64,000 nucleotides of DNA from Apoda limacodes (GCA_946406115.1 OX291558.1:17848205-17912204); one strand, 5' to 3'; positions 32,835-44,900 are shown, counted from the stretch's first letter. Program-made: numbers and translations. The notes: generated from the sequence alone by a model not told the origin.

Positions 32835-34415
32835 TTACATACATACATACATAACATCACGCCTGTTTCCCAGAGGGGTAGGCAGAGACCAAAGTCTGCC
32901 ACCTGCTACAATCCTGGCATACCTCTCTTGCCTCATCTATACGCATCAATGCTTTCATACATTTTCTACGGTTCCAAGTACTCCTGACCTGGCCTTTTCT
33001 GAGAACGTACTCAAGTTGATCTACATACGTTTGCCGAGGTCTAGCTCTACCGACCCTACCAATTGCTTCAGATTCATAAATCTGTTTCATGCATCTATTT
33101 TCGTTCATTCTTTCAACGTGTCCAAACCACCTTAACATACCTTTCTCAATCTTTGTCACCACACTTTCTTTCACACCACAACGCCCTCGTATCACACATT
33201 TTTTTATCTTGTCATTTAGAGTCAAACCACACATACTTCTCAATGCTCTCGTCTCCACGGCATTAATTCTACTTTCGTGCTTCTTTTGCCATACCCAACA
33301 TTCTCTTCCATACATCAGTGTTGGAACCAACACACCCTTATTTACAGCCAAACGTGCCTTTTCCGACAATTTTTGACTGCTCATAAAGGTGTGCATCTGA
33401 TTTCCCGCGTTTACTCTTCTTTCAATGTCACCTTCACATTTTGCGTCTCTAGTAAACAAAGATCCTAAGTAAACGAATTCTGACACTTGTTCTATTTTCT
33501 TTCCTTCTACCGTACTATTGCACAAAAACCATAACTTTCGTTTTATTTACATTAACATTTATTCCATTCTTTTTAAATGACTCATACATAATCGTTACCA
33601 TTTCCTGTAATTCCTCTGCTGCCGATGCAATAATGACCTGACATCGGCATAGAGGAGGCACTTGATTAGTAACTCATTCATTCTTATACCACATTCTTTC
33701 TCTTTCAAATCTCCAAGACAGTTATCCATGAATAGATTAAACAACCAAGGTGACGCCACACATCCCTGTCTAACACCTTTTTTGATGTTAAACCAATCTG
33801 TATGGGCCCCATTTATCCTGACACAAGCACTAGAATCCCGGTAAAGAGATTTCAGTGCTCGAATCAAGTTGCTGCTCACCCCATACATGGACAATGCTGA
33901 CCACAACTCATTTCTCTTCCCTCTATCATAGGCTTCTTCCAGGTCCACGAAAGCGCAGTAGACTTTTTGGCTTTTCGCCAAACATTTTTCTACTACGTTT
34001 CGCAAGGAAAATACCTGATCCATGCACCCCATTCCTTTTCTAAATCCTGCTTGCACATCCCATATTTTACCTTCCGTTTCTTCCCGAACTCTATCAATCA
34101 AAACTTTCACATATAATTTACCAACGACGCTGAGGAGACTTATCCCTCGGTAGTTTATGCAATCTTGCTGCGACCCTTTTTCTTTATATAACGGTACGAT
34201 TACGGCTTTACACCAGTCTTTAGGCACATTACCGCTCCTCCAACAAAGGTTAAAAAGGCGGTGCAGCTGACTCACAACTACTCCCTGCCTGCTTTTAGCA
34301 TCTCAGTATAATTCTGTCATATCCAGCTGCCTTTCCTGTATTCATACTCTTCAATGCTTTCACTATCTCTTCTATGCTTATTTCCTCTTCATCCATGAAT
34401 CCATCTTTTTTTTGC
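32835..34415 (-). pseudogene. RTE-like LINE, reverse transcriptase region, frameshifted
   Basis: The minus strand, starting about 34415, reads MNTGKAAGYD, a frameshift, then CINYRGISLLSVVGKLYVKV, QAGFRKGMGCMDQVFSL, AFVDLEEAYDR (motif A) and KKGVRQGCVASPWLFNLFMD (motif B). Motif C begins LLYAD at about 33640 and a 1-base slip breaks the YADD box. Reading resumes with VIIASAAEELQEMV, then CNSTVEGKKIEQVSEFVYLG, WFGHVERMNENRCMKQIYES and the end YPSGKQA. The tail is the TACATACATACATACAT run at 32835-32855 in plus orientation. Endonuclease is missing. At least three frame breaks make it inactive. It resembles RTE/BovB-like elements; exact clade unresolved. Confidence 0.88.
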
Positions 34416-34700
34416 AATTAGATACTTTTTTATGTTGTGCTTGTGCATTACATGTTTTTTTATGTTTGTAAAGGAAAGTGTCCTTCTATGATAGGGAGGG
34501 CATTTTCCAACATTTTAAGTGGACGCTGTTAGACAAAGGGAGAAAAGAAATGCCCTTGCTGAGTTTCTTATCGGTTCTTCTCAGTACAAGGTCTCCCGCC
34601 CTATAGACTTACGAACCGACGGCGTAGTGACATTCATAAGTGCTCAATTATTGTAGCCTAAATTAAATAAATTATTTTGATTTGATTTCATTTGGAGGAG
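34416..34700 (+). repeat. LINE 3'-end relic abutting the RTE-like element
   Basis: The sequence TGCTGAGTTTCTTATCGGTT, CTTCTCAGTACAAGGTCTCC and AATAAATTATTTTGATTTGA matches the usual 3' ends of lepidopteran CR1/Jockey-group LINEs (compare the plus-strand sequence at 59960-60110). No coding frame remains. Confidence 0.55.
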
Positions 34701-34727
34701 TGTATAATGACCATAGTTTACGAACAC

Positions 34728-34830
34728 ATTTTATAGGAAATTTTCCACACTTTCGTGGAAAAAAAAAACAAAACACCGTAAAACACATTTTATAGGAAAT
34801 TTTCCACACTTTCGTGGAACACCGTAAAAC
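34728..34830. repeat. Two-copy direct repeat with internal stem
   Basis: ACACATTTTATAGGAAATTT and TCCACACTTTCGTGGAA occur twice (about 34726-34760 and 34782-34820), each ending in an ACCGTAAAAC-like block. CCACACTTTCGTGG is self-complementary except at its centre. Confidence 0.8.
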
Positions 34831-35640
34831 AAAACGTCCTTTAAAAAAAGCGTAGATTTGCGATGTTTGACTCCGCCGATCATCGGGGAGCTACGTCTGC
34901 TGCTGCGTTATATGAGACCGCGCGCTCTGCCCGATCAGTAATCGGCTGATAGTACATAAAATTCGAGACACCCCCGATTGGCGATACAAAAAGTTGGGCT
35001 AGTGCGCGCCTATGCTAACTTATGTATCACTGTTTTTTTTTTCATACACTATCATTGAAGCAGACGCACTGGCCAGCAAAGTAAACAGCCTGTATTTTGT
35101 TGAAATAAAAAAAAATGTGACATTACCCACGTTATGTGTCTTAACTGGTTTGACATATTTTAAACAATCGCCACAGTTGCAACGCTGTTTAAATTTTTAG
35201 GTTATTTTTGGTTGCTGTGATTAATTATTAATGCAATTGTTAGAAAAGTACGTTAGTAAGAGTACTTTTTAATACGAGAGAAACATAATATATTGGTGCA
35301 ACTTTATGACCAATTCAACATTTTGCATTCCAAGTAGCTTAAAACCAAAACTTTAAAGTTTTCTGAAGAACTTTTATGAAAATTGAATTGGGAATAAGTG
35401 TAAAACCTTAGTTAGAAAGTAACTTATAGTCGGTGTAGGTAAACAGTAATACATCTGTAGACAATTTCAGACTATAATCAAGTTAATAGACAATAAAAAC
35501 AGCATATGCGATAAAAATAAACACAATTTGTATATACTTTTTATATTAAATAATAACACCTAAAAAGACTTATCATTAATCGAAATACTTTCATTTAACC
35601 TAAATATTCAGTGAGAGTAAAATATTTTTATTCAAAGAGT
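34831..35640. other. No gene recognised
   Basis: 34860-35000 is less AT-rich, with CCGATCATCGGGGAGCTACG and GATCAGTAATCGGCTGATAG, and may be part of a DNA-transposon relic. The remainder is AT-rich without recognisable content. Confidence 0.35.
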
Positions 35641-35654
35641 CTCAATATTTTCTT

Positions 35655-35890
35655 TCAACTTTATTGAATGAAACGTTATTTGATATTTATTCGTTTTTAA
35701 ATTGAACGAAAAAGTCTTAATAAATTCTTGGTTCCGCCTCTTGACGTTTTTTGGAGCACGAAGCAATTTACCTATTTCCTTTTAAGAGTAGGCCTCACCT
35801 GAATTGAGGTACTATTTATAGATGGACGGACAAATAAACGAGATTTTAAAGGTCAATAAAAGTCTTATCTGGGTCGTTTAGGTATTTTCC
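35655..35890 (+). repeat. Unclassified dispersed repeat, copy B
   Basis: This is the partner of 17626-17830 and slightly longer. It has an extra AATTGAACGAAAAAGTCTTA block near 35698 that is absent from copy A. I see no terminal structure. Confidence 0.7.
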
Positions 35891-36479
35891 CTTAAGCGTT
35901 GTAATTAATTTAATTAAGGTTTCAATTTGTCTCTGCATTCAAAGCGTGGTATCTGTACTGTAATTTGTTTTTCTTATCACGTTTACGGTAAAAATACAGC
36001 AATTAATAGAACTGTATTTTTCAGGGTTTTGTACCACAAAAGAAAAATAAAACTCTTATAATTGTTTAGCTAGTATTTTTTAGTTTATTATAATAACAGC
36101 GGGTAAAAAACTATCCTTAATAATAGAAGAACTAAATATTCAGTGAAAGACTAATCAACACCTAGACTAAGCAGCTAAATATAAAATATTGAAGTGGGTA
36201 ATAAAAGGTATATTTAATTTCAGTTTCTGAAATTATTGCATGGGTGATTTTGAAAAAAGATTACAAGGAATGAAGTTTTTACTAACGAGAATTTCATACT
36301 TAGTGTATATATTAGAAGCAGTTGACGACCGTAACAACTCTGATCTTCCCTTTGGCGATAAGTATCGTGATAATATAACGAAAAATATTAATTATAATTG
36401 AAACTTAAAAACTAACTAAAGAACTTAAAAGCTTGTGTAGATATATTTTAGAAACAGCATTGTGTAATATTTGAATATG

Positions 36480-37140
36480 AAGGGATTAATAACCTGAGAA
36501 CTGTATAAAAGGCGAACAACACGTGTTATCCTACAGATAAGTAAGCTTTCTTATTCTGTCTTATAACTAAAGCTCCGATACAGAAAAGTATGAAAATACA
36601 TGACTTACGTGAATAAACTAAGTAAGGCCAAAATATTTCAATATTAATTGATTTACAGCGTGACAAATTCATGAAAACAGACGAAAAATACGTGATGTAT
36701 AATAAGCAAGCCTATCTTATTCGGTAATTTAGCTCAAATACTAATATTGAAAAGTATAAAGGAATTAAAATAGACGATTAACGTGATTAAGGGATTTAGA
36801 ACGTGAAAGCTGTATAAAAAACAAGTTGTAGGATAATGACCATCACAAGCAAGCTTTCTTATACTGTAATTTACCTTTAATTCCTACATATAAAAAAGTG
36901 TAACAAGGAAGTTGCTGATTTATGTGATTCAACTAAGTAAGGCAGAAGCATCATAATATGGCGGGACTTAGAACGTAAAAGCTGTAAAAAATCGTTTTTT
37001 AGGATAATGACTAACAGAAGCAAGCTTTTTTGATCTGTAATATTATTAAAAAGACTAGGTATATATGAAAAAGTTAAACAAGGAAATATACATAGATGTC
37101 CTACGTAATATTGAACAAAGTAAGGTCAAAGTATTACTCT
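36480..37140. repeat. Degenerate satellite-like array, period about 140-170 bp
   Basis: Anchors recur: AGTAAGCTTTCTTATTCTGT (about 36540), AGCAAGCCTATCTTATTCGG (36707), AGCAAGCTTTCTTATACTGT (36848) and AGCAAGCTTTTTTGATCTGT (37019). AGGGATTTAGAACGTGAAAG recurs as CGGGACTTAGAACGTAAAAG, and a GTGATTCAACTAAGTAAGGC type block follows each. About four diverged units are present. Decay implies an old array. Confidence 0.75.
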
Positions 37141-37515
37141 CAAAATCTGGCGCTACAACGAAAAACAAATACTTTTGAAACAGAACAAATTTTCGTTCGA
37201 ATTAGATTTTATTTTATAAGTATATGTATTTTAATTTTGTCATGTTACAGAAAATTTGATATCAATCAACCATATTATTCATTTTGTTGAAACACAGTTA
37301 AATAAGGATAGAAGTACATGATTTTTGAGCTCTGTAATCTATCAATAACAATGGTGCAAAAATAAATATAAATAATTTAAAACTAGGTGATCAAAAAAAT
37401 ATACATTTTTGTTATAATACAAAAATATCATGCGTACATACGTAGGACACTCAGAAAGTTTTAAGAAACTAAAAAACTAACTTCTATGGATAAAATATTT
37501 TGATTTAATCTTTTT

Positions 37516-37640
37516 AATGAACTCTCCACCAGCCTGTATACAAAGTTTCATGCGTCTGAACCCATTTTCGGAACATTTTTTCCAGTCCGCCGCAGACACC
37601 TCTTCCGCGGCCTTCTCGAACGCTGCTAGCGCGTTTCCGA
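37516..37640 (-). pseudogene. Mariner transposase C-terminal remnant
   Basis: The minus strand reads AAFEKAAEEVSAADWKKC, then FRRMKLCIQAGGEFIKKIK and a stop. This resembles the end of mariner transposases, in which a WKKC/RRMKLCI-type block precedes a short tail. It lies just inside the left TIR, as expected. Confidence 0.7.
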
Positions 37641-38640
37641 CAATGAAAATTGTAGCCCTTTCAGCTGATGTTTTATTTCAGGGAATAAACATTATAACAG
37701 GACAGGTTATAGTAGGAGTGCCCTGTTACCGAATGCACCGGCTAGGTGCTCAAAAGATAGAAGTTTAGGTAGAGGGAGTTCAGAGGTGAGTAAAGGCAGG
37801 TTATAATCGTATACTCTTTCACTTTTATCTTAACAAGATTTAATAAACAATATTCTCCTACTTAACTCTTAAATAACTCTATCGAAACTATCTATTTTAC
37901 AATGGTATAGATTACCTAACTAGATAGAAAGACTTAGAGACGCAAGTCTGCCTACACAGATTTCAAAGTGCATATTTTTTAATAATTTATTAGAGATCGA
38001 ATAACAATAAAGCTTCTTCGGCCTTGCACGTCGTTGCCACCCAGCAGGACTCCGCCGCCGAAGTAGGTAGACGCGGATGGGACTGAATTTAGGGTGACCT
38101 ACCGACGTGTGGTGAGTAGTGTTAAGTATGCCGCACGTGGCAGGCACAATGCAAGTTGTAAGTGGACGCAGTTCGCCACGTAGCCTTGGTGTGGAGCGAG
38201 TGCTCAGGCTGCAGCACCGCTACCGCACAGGCTCAAGGTTTGGAGCACAGGGAACTCCAGGCAGGCCGAGGATCTGGAGTTAAAAGGACTCCTGGCCTCC
38301 CTCAGTGCAGACGCCGCTAACCAGCTGACGCGCACCAGCCTTTGCAGTAGTAGAAGATAACTGCCGTCTTTCAGACTTCAGTCACGGCACAGAGCCGAAA
38401 GGAGTAGTTATAGTATAGTATTTACTATAAAAAAACCGTACTGTGATAGAAAACAAAACGATTAATGACTTACCCAGTAAAACACAATTATACAGAACAA
38501 AAAGCAAATATACTACGATACGATACGGCTTTTACGTTAAAGAAAGATAATAGGCAACAGCGTTGCAGAATACAATGAAGTTCATTTAATTCAGTTTAAG
38601 ATCAGATTTTCAACGATGTACGTTGAGGTAATACGTACAG
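37641..38640. other. Insert inside the mariner, GC-richer, unclassified
   Basis: 38020-38400 is strongly GC-richer (CTGCAGCACCGCTACCGCAC, GGACTCCTGGCCTCCCTCAG), whereas 37780-37950 is AT-rich. I do not recognise LTRs, a tRNA-like promoter or coding similarity. It could be a nested non-autonomous element, or captured host DNA. Confidence 0.35.
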
Positions 38641-39076
38641 CCAAACTGTCGACTTACGCTTTTTTTCTGGATCGTATTGATAAATCCAGGATTCGGTGAG
38701 GTTGTGCGGCACCCAGCGCGAAAGTATCTTTCCCAGGCAAAGGTGCTAATGTAGAATCTTGTAAACGCTTCCCGAACCAATCTGCAGTGTAATCCTTGAA
38801 TGTCATTCGCGTGTTTTTTTGAATTAATTTTTTTACTGCCAGCACACTTTCTTCCGTGACAGTGGTCGTTGGACGACCACTCCTTAGTTCATCGCCCAAA
38901 GTAAGGCGACCGCGCTTGAACTCGCTACGCCAACGGTAGATGGTTACTTCTGAAGGTCCTTCATCCATAAAAGCCATTTGAAGTAGATTAAATGAAGATG
39001 AGTACACACATATAAAATCGAAGAAAATCATCGCACGAAAATGTTCTCGATGCAGATTTATTATTAAATAGGACAC
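38641..39076 (-). pseudogene. Mariner transposase N-terminal and central remnant
   Basis: The N-terminal DNA-binding region is visible: REHFRAMIFFDF, MAFMDEGPSEVTIYRWRSEF, KRGRLTLGDELRSGRPTTTV and EESVLAVKKLI, matching the mariner helix-turn-helix and GRP linker. An internal deletion then joins it, out of frame, to LSRWVPHNLTESWIYQYDPE, which is part of the catalytic domain. The catalytic triad region is not retained as a set. Known function is TA-target cut-and-paste transposition; this copy cannot perform it. Confidence 0.85.
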
Positions 39077-39231
39077 GATAATTTAATTTGGCTCTCAAAA
39101 TGTGGAGGGAAATTCGAAATTCGAACAATGGTATTTTTACTTTTAAATAACCAAATTTTTCAATATAATTACAAGTGGCAGTGCCTTATACATGAAAGCT
39201 TTTTTCTCAAAACTTTCTGCATGGCCTGGTA

Positions 39232-40869
39232 TATATTTCATTTAACAGATTATAATTAAGTAATAGTTATTACATTACTAAAATTAATCTCATAATAATT
39301 TAAATTGCAAATGCTAATTGTTTGGGCGAAGTAAAGGCCAGCATTTTTGTCACGAAAAACTTCAACCAGACGCGAAGAAAATTTTTTTTTTGCCCTCTGT
39401 CCCCCCTGGCCTTATTTTTCGACTCCAATAGGCACAAATATAAATCCACTGTCTTGGGTAGTATATTTGCGCCTATTGTTGCCTTCTGCAAAGTCAGCCG
39501 CCGCATGATGATTGAAGCATTGAAGATGTGAAGGCGCAAGGGTATCTACGCAAGTAGCGCAAGTTGCGTCCCAAACTAGAGGCCGCCCATTCTCAAAGGA
39601 ATCAAAGTCATGCCGTCTGGTCTCTTAAGTAAGGACCAGATGGTCGAAAACATAGCTTTATGCAGAAGTCATGTGTGTGTGTGTGTGTGTGAAAAGAGTG
39701 TGAGCAATATCGGTCCAACGGTTTGTTTTTAACTATTAAAAAAACTAATGACTGATGGTGTAGAAGCCATTTTGTTCGGCGTGCTGTCAGTCCGCGAGGC
39801 TAAATCACACTGAAGTTGACAGCCGTGTAGCCAGCTGTCCCGACGGCGTTTTCGAACGACCTTGCAACAAGGTCACCTCTGAGGAAAGGCTTGTTGACGA
39901 CCGTCTAGCAGGCGCTTTACCATCGTCACGTACGAAATCTTTCGGATCAAGAAGAGCTGCGCAGTTGACGGTGACAAGAGCTCGGCGTATTATATTGTTA
40001 AGACTGGGGCGTGACGAGAGAACCTAGCCGCACTCTTTGTGATGACCGCGCTGGTCCACAGTAAAGCCACACTAGTAATAGTTATTAATGACATACGTGC
40101 AGAAAATAAGCTATTACAAAAAAGGGCCGCTTTGGAAATCACGAGCGCAGCAGAAAGTTCAAAGACACGCATTAAGCTCATGTATCATAAAAAGTTTTTT
40201 AGTATATGCTGAGAGAAAATAGAAGAAAGACTTGAATTTATGCCATTTATTGCTTGTTACTTATTAATTGGTAATGCCACGAGTTCATACAGGTTTTTTT
40301 ACGCACAGCCAAATAATCCGCATTATATTTTATTTGCGGCAACAAAAAAAATACATATTTTTAAATGAGATATTCAAGAATTTAAATTTAAATTATGTCG
40401 TATATCTACAATAAATTAAAGAGCTAGCTTACTTATAAATAATTTATTTTTTCTGACACCAAAAACTCCTTGCATCCTATTCTATTGTGTATATATGTGC
40501 AACTTTTAAAAATACTTTGTTTCACGCGAAAAATAAAGTATATTATTTTATTTAACAAATTAAAGAAAGCATATCTTTTCGCATAATTAAAAAAAAAATG
40601 CGGTCGAATAAGTAATTTGAAAATGGAGCGAAAATTGATAACTAACGACGAACTAACGAATAACTCATCAAGTTTTATTAAAATTTTAGACTGACACAAC
40701 AAAAATAATGTGTCATTTAATTAATTTCAAAAAGAAATTGACATTTCAACGTGGTGAATTGGCGGCAAAATTACCTAAACTATTTATATTATTATCAATA
40801 TAGTTGTCAATATAATAAGTTTTTTAAATAAATTCGTTATTATGTTATTATTTTAATAAATTTAGTATC
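39232..40869. other. No gene recognised; GT microsatellite
   Basis: 39674-39691 is a short GT run. 39540-40180 is less AT-rich, with several short frames in both strands that resemble no family (CCGACGGCGTTTTCGAACGA region). The rest is AT-rich. Confidence 0.4.
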
Positions 40870-40985
40870 ACTATTATATATGTATTTGTTTTCGTTGTTC
40901 GGTACCCATAACACAAGCTCTGCTTACTTTGGGGCCAGATGGCGCTGTTTGTAAAGTCCAAAAATATTTATTTATTTATACTATA
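40870..40985 (+). mobile_element. SINE tail fragment
   Basis: This carries TCGTTGTTCGGTACCCATAA, CACAAGCTCTGCTTACTTTG, GGGCCAGATGGCGCTGTT and TCCAAAAATATTTATTTATT, the 3' part of the SINE found in the palindrome arms. The tRNA-like head is absent. Confidence 0.75.
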
Positions 40986-41068
40986 GACTATAGTGTTTCC
41001 TGTTCGATCGTGTGGTGTACTAGGTGTCAATAATCCTATTCCATTTACACGGCTTTTACACGGATGTA

Positions 41069-41069
41069 A

Positions 41070-41102
<33 letters not shown>
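41069..41102. repeat. TA microsatellite
   Basis: A pure TA dinucleotide run of about 17 units. Confidence 0.95.
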
Positions 41103-41106
<4 letters not shown>

Positions 41107-41824
41107 TCTTGCCTAGGTTATGATGGCACTCAACGCGGCGAGCAGGACACCTCATGACGCTCTTTTATACCTACAAATGTTATCTATTTTAATGTAATGT
41201 ACATTATATGCGAAGGACGTGTAATCTAATTATTATTAATAAAGAATTTCTATGTTTTTGTCTACTAATGTACTTTACTAGACTTAATTATTTAACATTT
41301 TTCAGCTTGCAAACTTCAGTGTACTTTTGGCCAGAAACCATAAACCACATAAATTACATAAAATTGTAAAAAAAACGTGCTAAAAAGAAAGCTTATGTAT
41401 CCTTTTTGCAGCAGGAACTTCATTACTAGATTTAAATTTTTACAATAATTGTCTGAAATCGGAAAATTTTACATAATAAAAAAATTATCGTATTAACTGT
41501 GCAATTTGGAAGTAAAAGAAAAGTTGATGTGTAATAACGTGAGTGATATATCAGTTTCGTAGTCTTGCGGCTGGTCTTTTCACGAACTCTTATATACCAA
41601 ACTTAATTAAAAACTATATATATATATAAGGGAATTTACCAAACAAAAATCGTTTTATATGTTCGTTATATACTATACCGTCCAGGCAATATGACTCTGG
41701 AACACCCTTCTTTCTGAAATTCGCAGAGCACAGAGTAGAAACTTGTTCAAGCTTAAAGTCAAAGAATTCTATCTTAAACAGATAACAGATGAAAACTGAG
41801 TCTCCAACCATCCACAATTAAGAT
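41103..41824. other. No gene recognised
   Basis: AT-rich. The minus frame at 41614-41817 has no support. Confidence 0.4.
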
Positions 41825-41849
41825 GTTACGTATGTGACATTATATGATT

Positions 41850-42120
41850 ATGTATGTATTTATATGTTATGTTTTTATATGCTAGTCTTTGTATTTTTAT
41901 GTATATATAAGTATTAAGTTGTATTATATTTAAATATATTTTCTATGTATGTATATGTTTTGTTTTTGGACAGTTAATATAAAAATAAATTTAAATTAAA
42001 TATTAACACCGCCAACAGTTTATCTGTTTAATCCTATGGTTGGTTGGTAGAAAATTTTATACAGCATTAAGCCCGCTATGTACACCAATGTGTTCAGAAA
42101 TTTTAAATAAATAAATAAAT
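41850..42120 (+). repeat. LINE 3'-tail-like block, left half of an inverted pair
   Basis: This runs ATGCTAGTCTTTGTATTTTT, TTTTGGACAGTTAATATAAA, TATCTGTTTAATCCTATGGT, TGGTTGGTAGAAAATT and ATGTACACCAATGTGTTCAG, and ends in an AAATAAATAAATAAATA tail. The same series occurs in reverse at 42650-43165. Confidence 0.7.
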
Positions 42121-42649
42121 ATATTTCGTATCATTACTTATTATTGCACCAGTTGTTAGTTTATCTTCAAGAAATAAAATGAAACGGCAATTTTGTCTCG
42201 AAAAAGAAAAAGCCTTGTTGTGTAGGTACTATTTTCACCGCCGTAAAAAATACACATTAATTCAGCAAAACATTTTCGTTTTGTTTTATTTTGAAGGGAA
42301 CCACAATGCTCATGTTTATGTATTGCATTATTATAAAGTTAGTTGTTCGTTGTAGGATGCCATTCGAACTCTATTAGATGCCAAGGGTAGCTGTTTACCA
42401 AGAAGACGCAAAATAATAATCAAATTTCATATTATTCCGTCGCAGGTCGACTACAGAACTGCTGTAGTTTCCATTCTCACTTACATAACTTTTAAGATTT
42501 ATTTTCTTATTTTTGCTATTAGTACTATTACAACTCGGATCTTTCCCCTGTGTCCAACTATTATGTCCAACTGGATGTACAAACTCTACACACGTTTAAC
42601 TGGCTGTATGTTTGCTTATAACTCAAGATCTATTAGGCAGAGTATATGT

Positions 42650-43165
42650 ATTTATTTATTTATTTTACACTTCTGAACGCATTGGTGTACATAACAGAGG
42701 CGGATCCAGCGGCGGGCGTAGGAAGGCCGAGGAAGAAATTAATTTTAAACTTTTTTTAAATATATAACTTTTATCACATATAAATTACATATAAAAAAAT
42801 ACTTGGGGTTACTTGGGTTTGTATATTTAATTATTCAAAAACTGCACGAACTGGGTCGATTGAGTAACTTACGTTTGCAGATTCAAAGTTCAAAAAATAC
42901 CTTCAGATCTTATGATCGCCCCCCCTAAACTTTTGTTCTTTATCCGCTCTTGGTATATAGTGGGCTTAATGCTATATAGCATTTTCTACCAGCCAACTAT
43001 AGGGATAAACAGAGAAACTGATGGCGCTGTAAATTTTTAATTTAACTGTATTTTTAAAATATCTGTCCAGAAAATAAAAAACATATACATAGACGCATAG
43101 AAATATATTTAAATATAATACACATAATACTCATAGATACATAGAAAGATTAGCATATAGAAACA
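42650..43165 (-). repeat. LINE 3'-tail-like block, right half of an inverted pair, with insert
   Basis: In reverse complement it repeats the left half (CAGTTTCTCTGTTTATCCCT, AGTTGGCTGGTAGAAAATGC, ATTAAGCCCACTATATA). It is split by an insert of about 250 bp at about 42700-42955, which runs from GGCGGATCCAGCGGC to CGCCCCCCCTAAACTTT. Confidence 0.65.
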
Positions 43166-43180
43166 TAAATAATATATAAG

Positions 43181-43186
<6 letters not shown>

Positions 43187-43219
<33 letters not shown>
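43187..43219. repeat. TA microsatellite
   Basis: A nearly pure TA run of about 16 units at the outer edge of the inverted pair. Confidence 0.9.
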
Positions 43220-43221
<2 letters not shown>

Positions 43222-44333
43222 CAATGCGGCATTTCATTTAGAGCTTTGTATTTCTTTGAAAACACTAGCTTTTAGTAGTCCTAGTCCTGCGTAACAATTC
43301 TTTAAGTGCTTAGGCGTTTCCTTATGTAAATGTATGTTGGAGGATCGTGTTGAGCATAAGGAAAGAAATCGGCCAAGTATGTGTCGTAGACGCATTAATT
43401 TAGAGTTCCGCAGAATTAAAATTATTGCGAATATCTTTAAAAAATCGTGATTTAAGAGGCAGTCAGTACTACGTGACAGTAAAAACAAGGATAACGCGAT
43501 GAGCTACATCGCGATTTACTGAGATTTTCATTGAAATACATGAAATAAATTAATAGTTTATAATACATCATTGTTATCCGAAAATGCGTTCCTAGGGTTT
43601 AAAGCACTACCACGGCTATGCTTTAGAAAAGTTGTAAACTAATAGCACTTAGTAAGTTGAATATTTATTTGCCAAAATCTTAAAATAAAAACGTGAAAAA
43701 GGGATTTAGGATTTTTTTCTTTCGAACAAAAGTTAATTAACCGTGTTTTCACGCATTTCAGGGTCTGGACCATATCACGAAGAAAACAGTCATTACAGTT
43801 TGGTCGTATCTGCTCAGCGGATCCGGAGAAACTTTTGTCAAAATAAATTTAGGTAGCTCTATTAGAGGGGGCACCCAAATTTTAAGACTTTGGAAGCCAA
43901 TATTTCGCAAAATATACATCTAACAAAAATCAGAGGCAGTAAATTAAGAAAGTAATGATGAAGCAGGCATGATGCAGTAGCGTCATCCTCTCTTTATTTA
44001 TTTTTATAGATGCAATAAATACCACCATACAGTTTTAGAAAATAAAAATTACCAGAAATAGTCTTGGTTGCTAGTAGGTACTACGTTACGGAACAAAGTA
44101 AAAAAGTGCATTTAATTTTATTTTTTTAAATCTCCATCTCCACATTTACATACTTATATAAGACAAATAAACAATAGAAAATACTTCATATTATTGATTA
44201 AAGAAAGGGTAAATTGAATAATAAAAAAACACCTAACCTCAAAAATATATTTTATGTATGTAACAAATTATTTAGCATGGCATATATAAAATTTACGTCA
44301 AAGGATTGTAGCATTCTAAAGAGAATGTATATG
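43220..44333. other. No gene recognised
   Basis: AT-rich. The minus frame 43234-43488 resembles no family that I know. Confidence 0.4.
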
Positions 44334-44393
44334 AATACGTGACGATGTAACGCAATACGTGTCGATGTTACGCAATACGTGACGATGTTACGT
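44334..44393. repeat. 20-bp tandem repeat, 3 units
   Basis: Three copies of AATACGTGACGATGTTACGC, with one substitution in the first copy and one or two in the others. Confidence 0.95.
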
Positions 44394-44599
44394 TATATGT
44401 TAATTTACCTACCTGCCGAGCTTTAACAGAAATCATAAATGCGTGTTAAATTTATTAGGTTTTATAATATTTCATAAAACAAAACACGGTAATATAACAA
44501 TTTAAAAAACTCCTCATTTTGGACAAAATTGCTTCATAATTTTTTCAGATATCTGCAATAATTCTCATTCTACGGAACCCTTACATGTTAGTTAGTTAG

Positions 44600-44900
44600 T
44601 TAGTTATGGTCTTATGTTTTTCGCACTTAGCCTTATGATAGAGCCATAGTACGTAGGTAACCGATTCATGTCATTGGTTACTCATACCATCCCAGCTTCG
44701 TCCAGAAATCATGGAAGCATCTGATGTTATCCAACGCCTCTCTCATGGTTTGTGGATTCTTAAAGAGATTTGTTCGTTGGTCGCTCACACTTTAGCAATG
44801 TAGAACTATGTGAGAAGGTGTCTCCTCGGCTTACATGCAACCCCTGCGGGCAGCGACCTGTTAGTATGCCAATTATGTAGCTTACATAATGCAAGTATGA
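44600..44900 (-). pseudogene. Non-LTR retrotransposon C-terminal fragment (zinc-knuckle end)
   Basis: The minus strand can be read as AEETPSHIVLHC, then SVSDQRTNLFKNPQTMREAL and FHDFWTKLGWYE. It resembles the C-terminal Cys/His region (EETPSHVLLHC type) and the end of R1/Jockey-like LINE ORF2. Stops and a frameshift occur upstream of this stretch. It represents a third or fourth LINE lineage in the window. Confidence 0.65.

Larger units (their letters stand above)
37441..39229 (-). mobile_element. Tc1/mariner-type element with TIRs and TA duplications, gutted
   Basis: The ends are inverted repeats: CGTAGGACACTCAGAAAGTT at 37441 and, in reverse complement from 39229, CCAGGCCATGCAGAAAGTTT. Both continue TTRAGAAA. 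TA lies immediately outside each end (37439-37440 and 39230-39231). Inside, on the minus strand, transposase remains occur near both ends in the right order, separated by about 1 kb of unrelated, GC-richer DNA. The element is thus one mariner whose middle was deleted and/or replaced. Confidence 0.85.
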
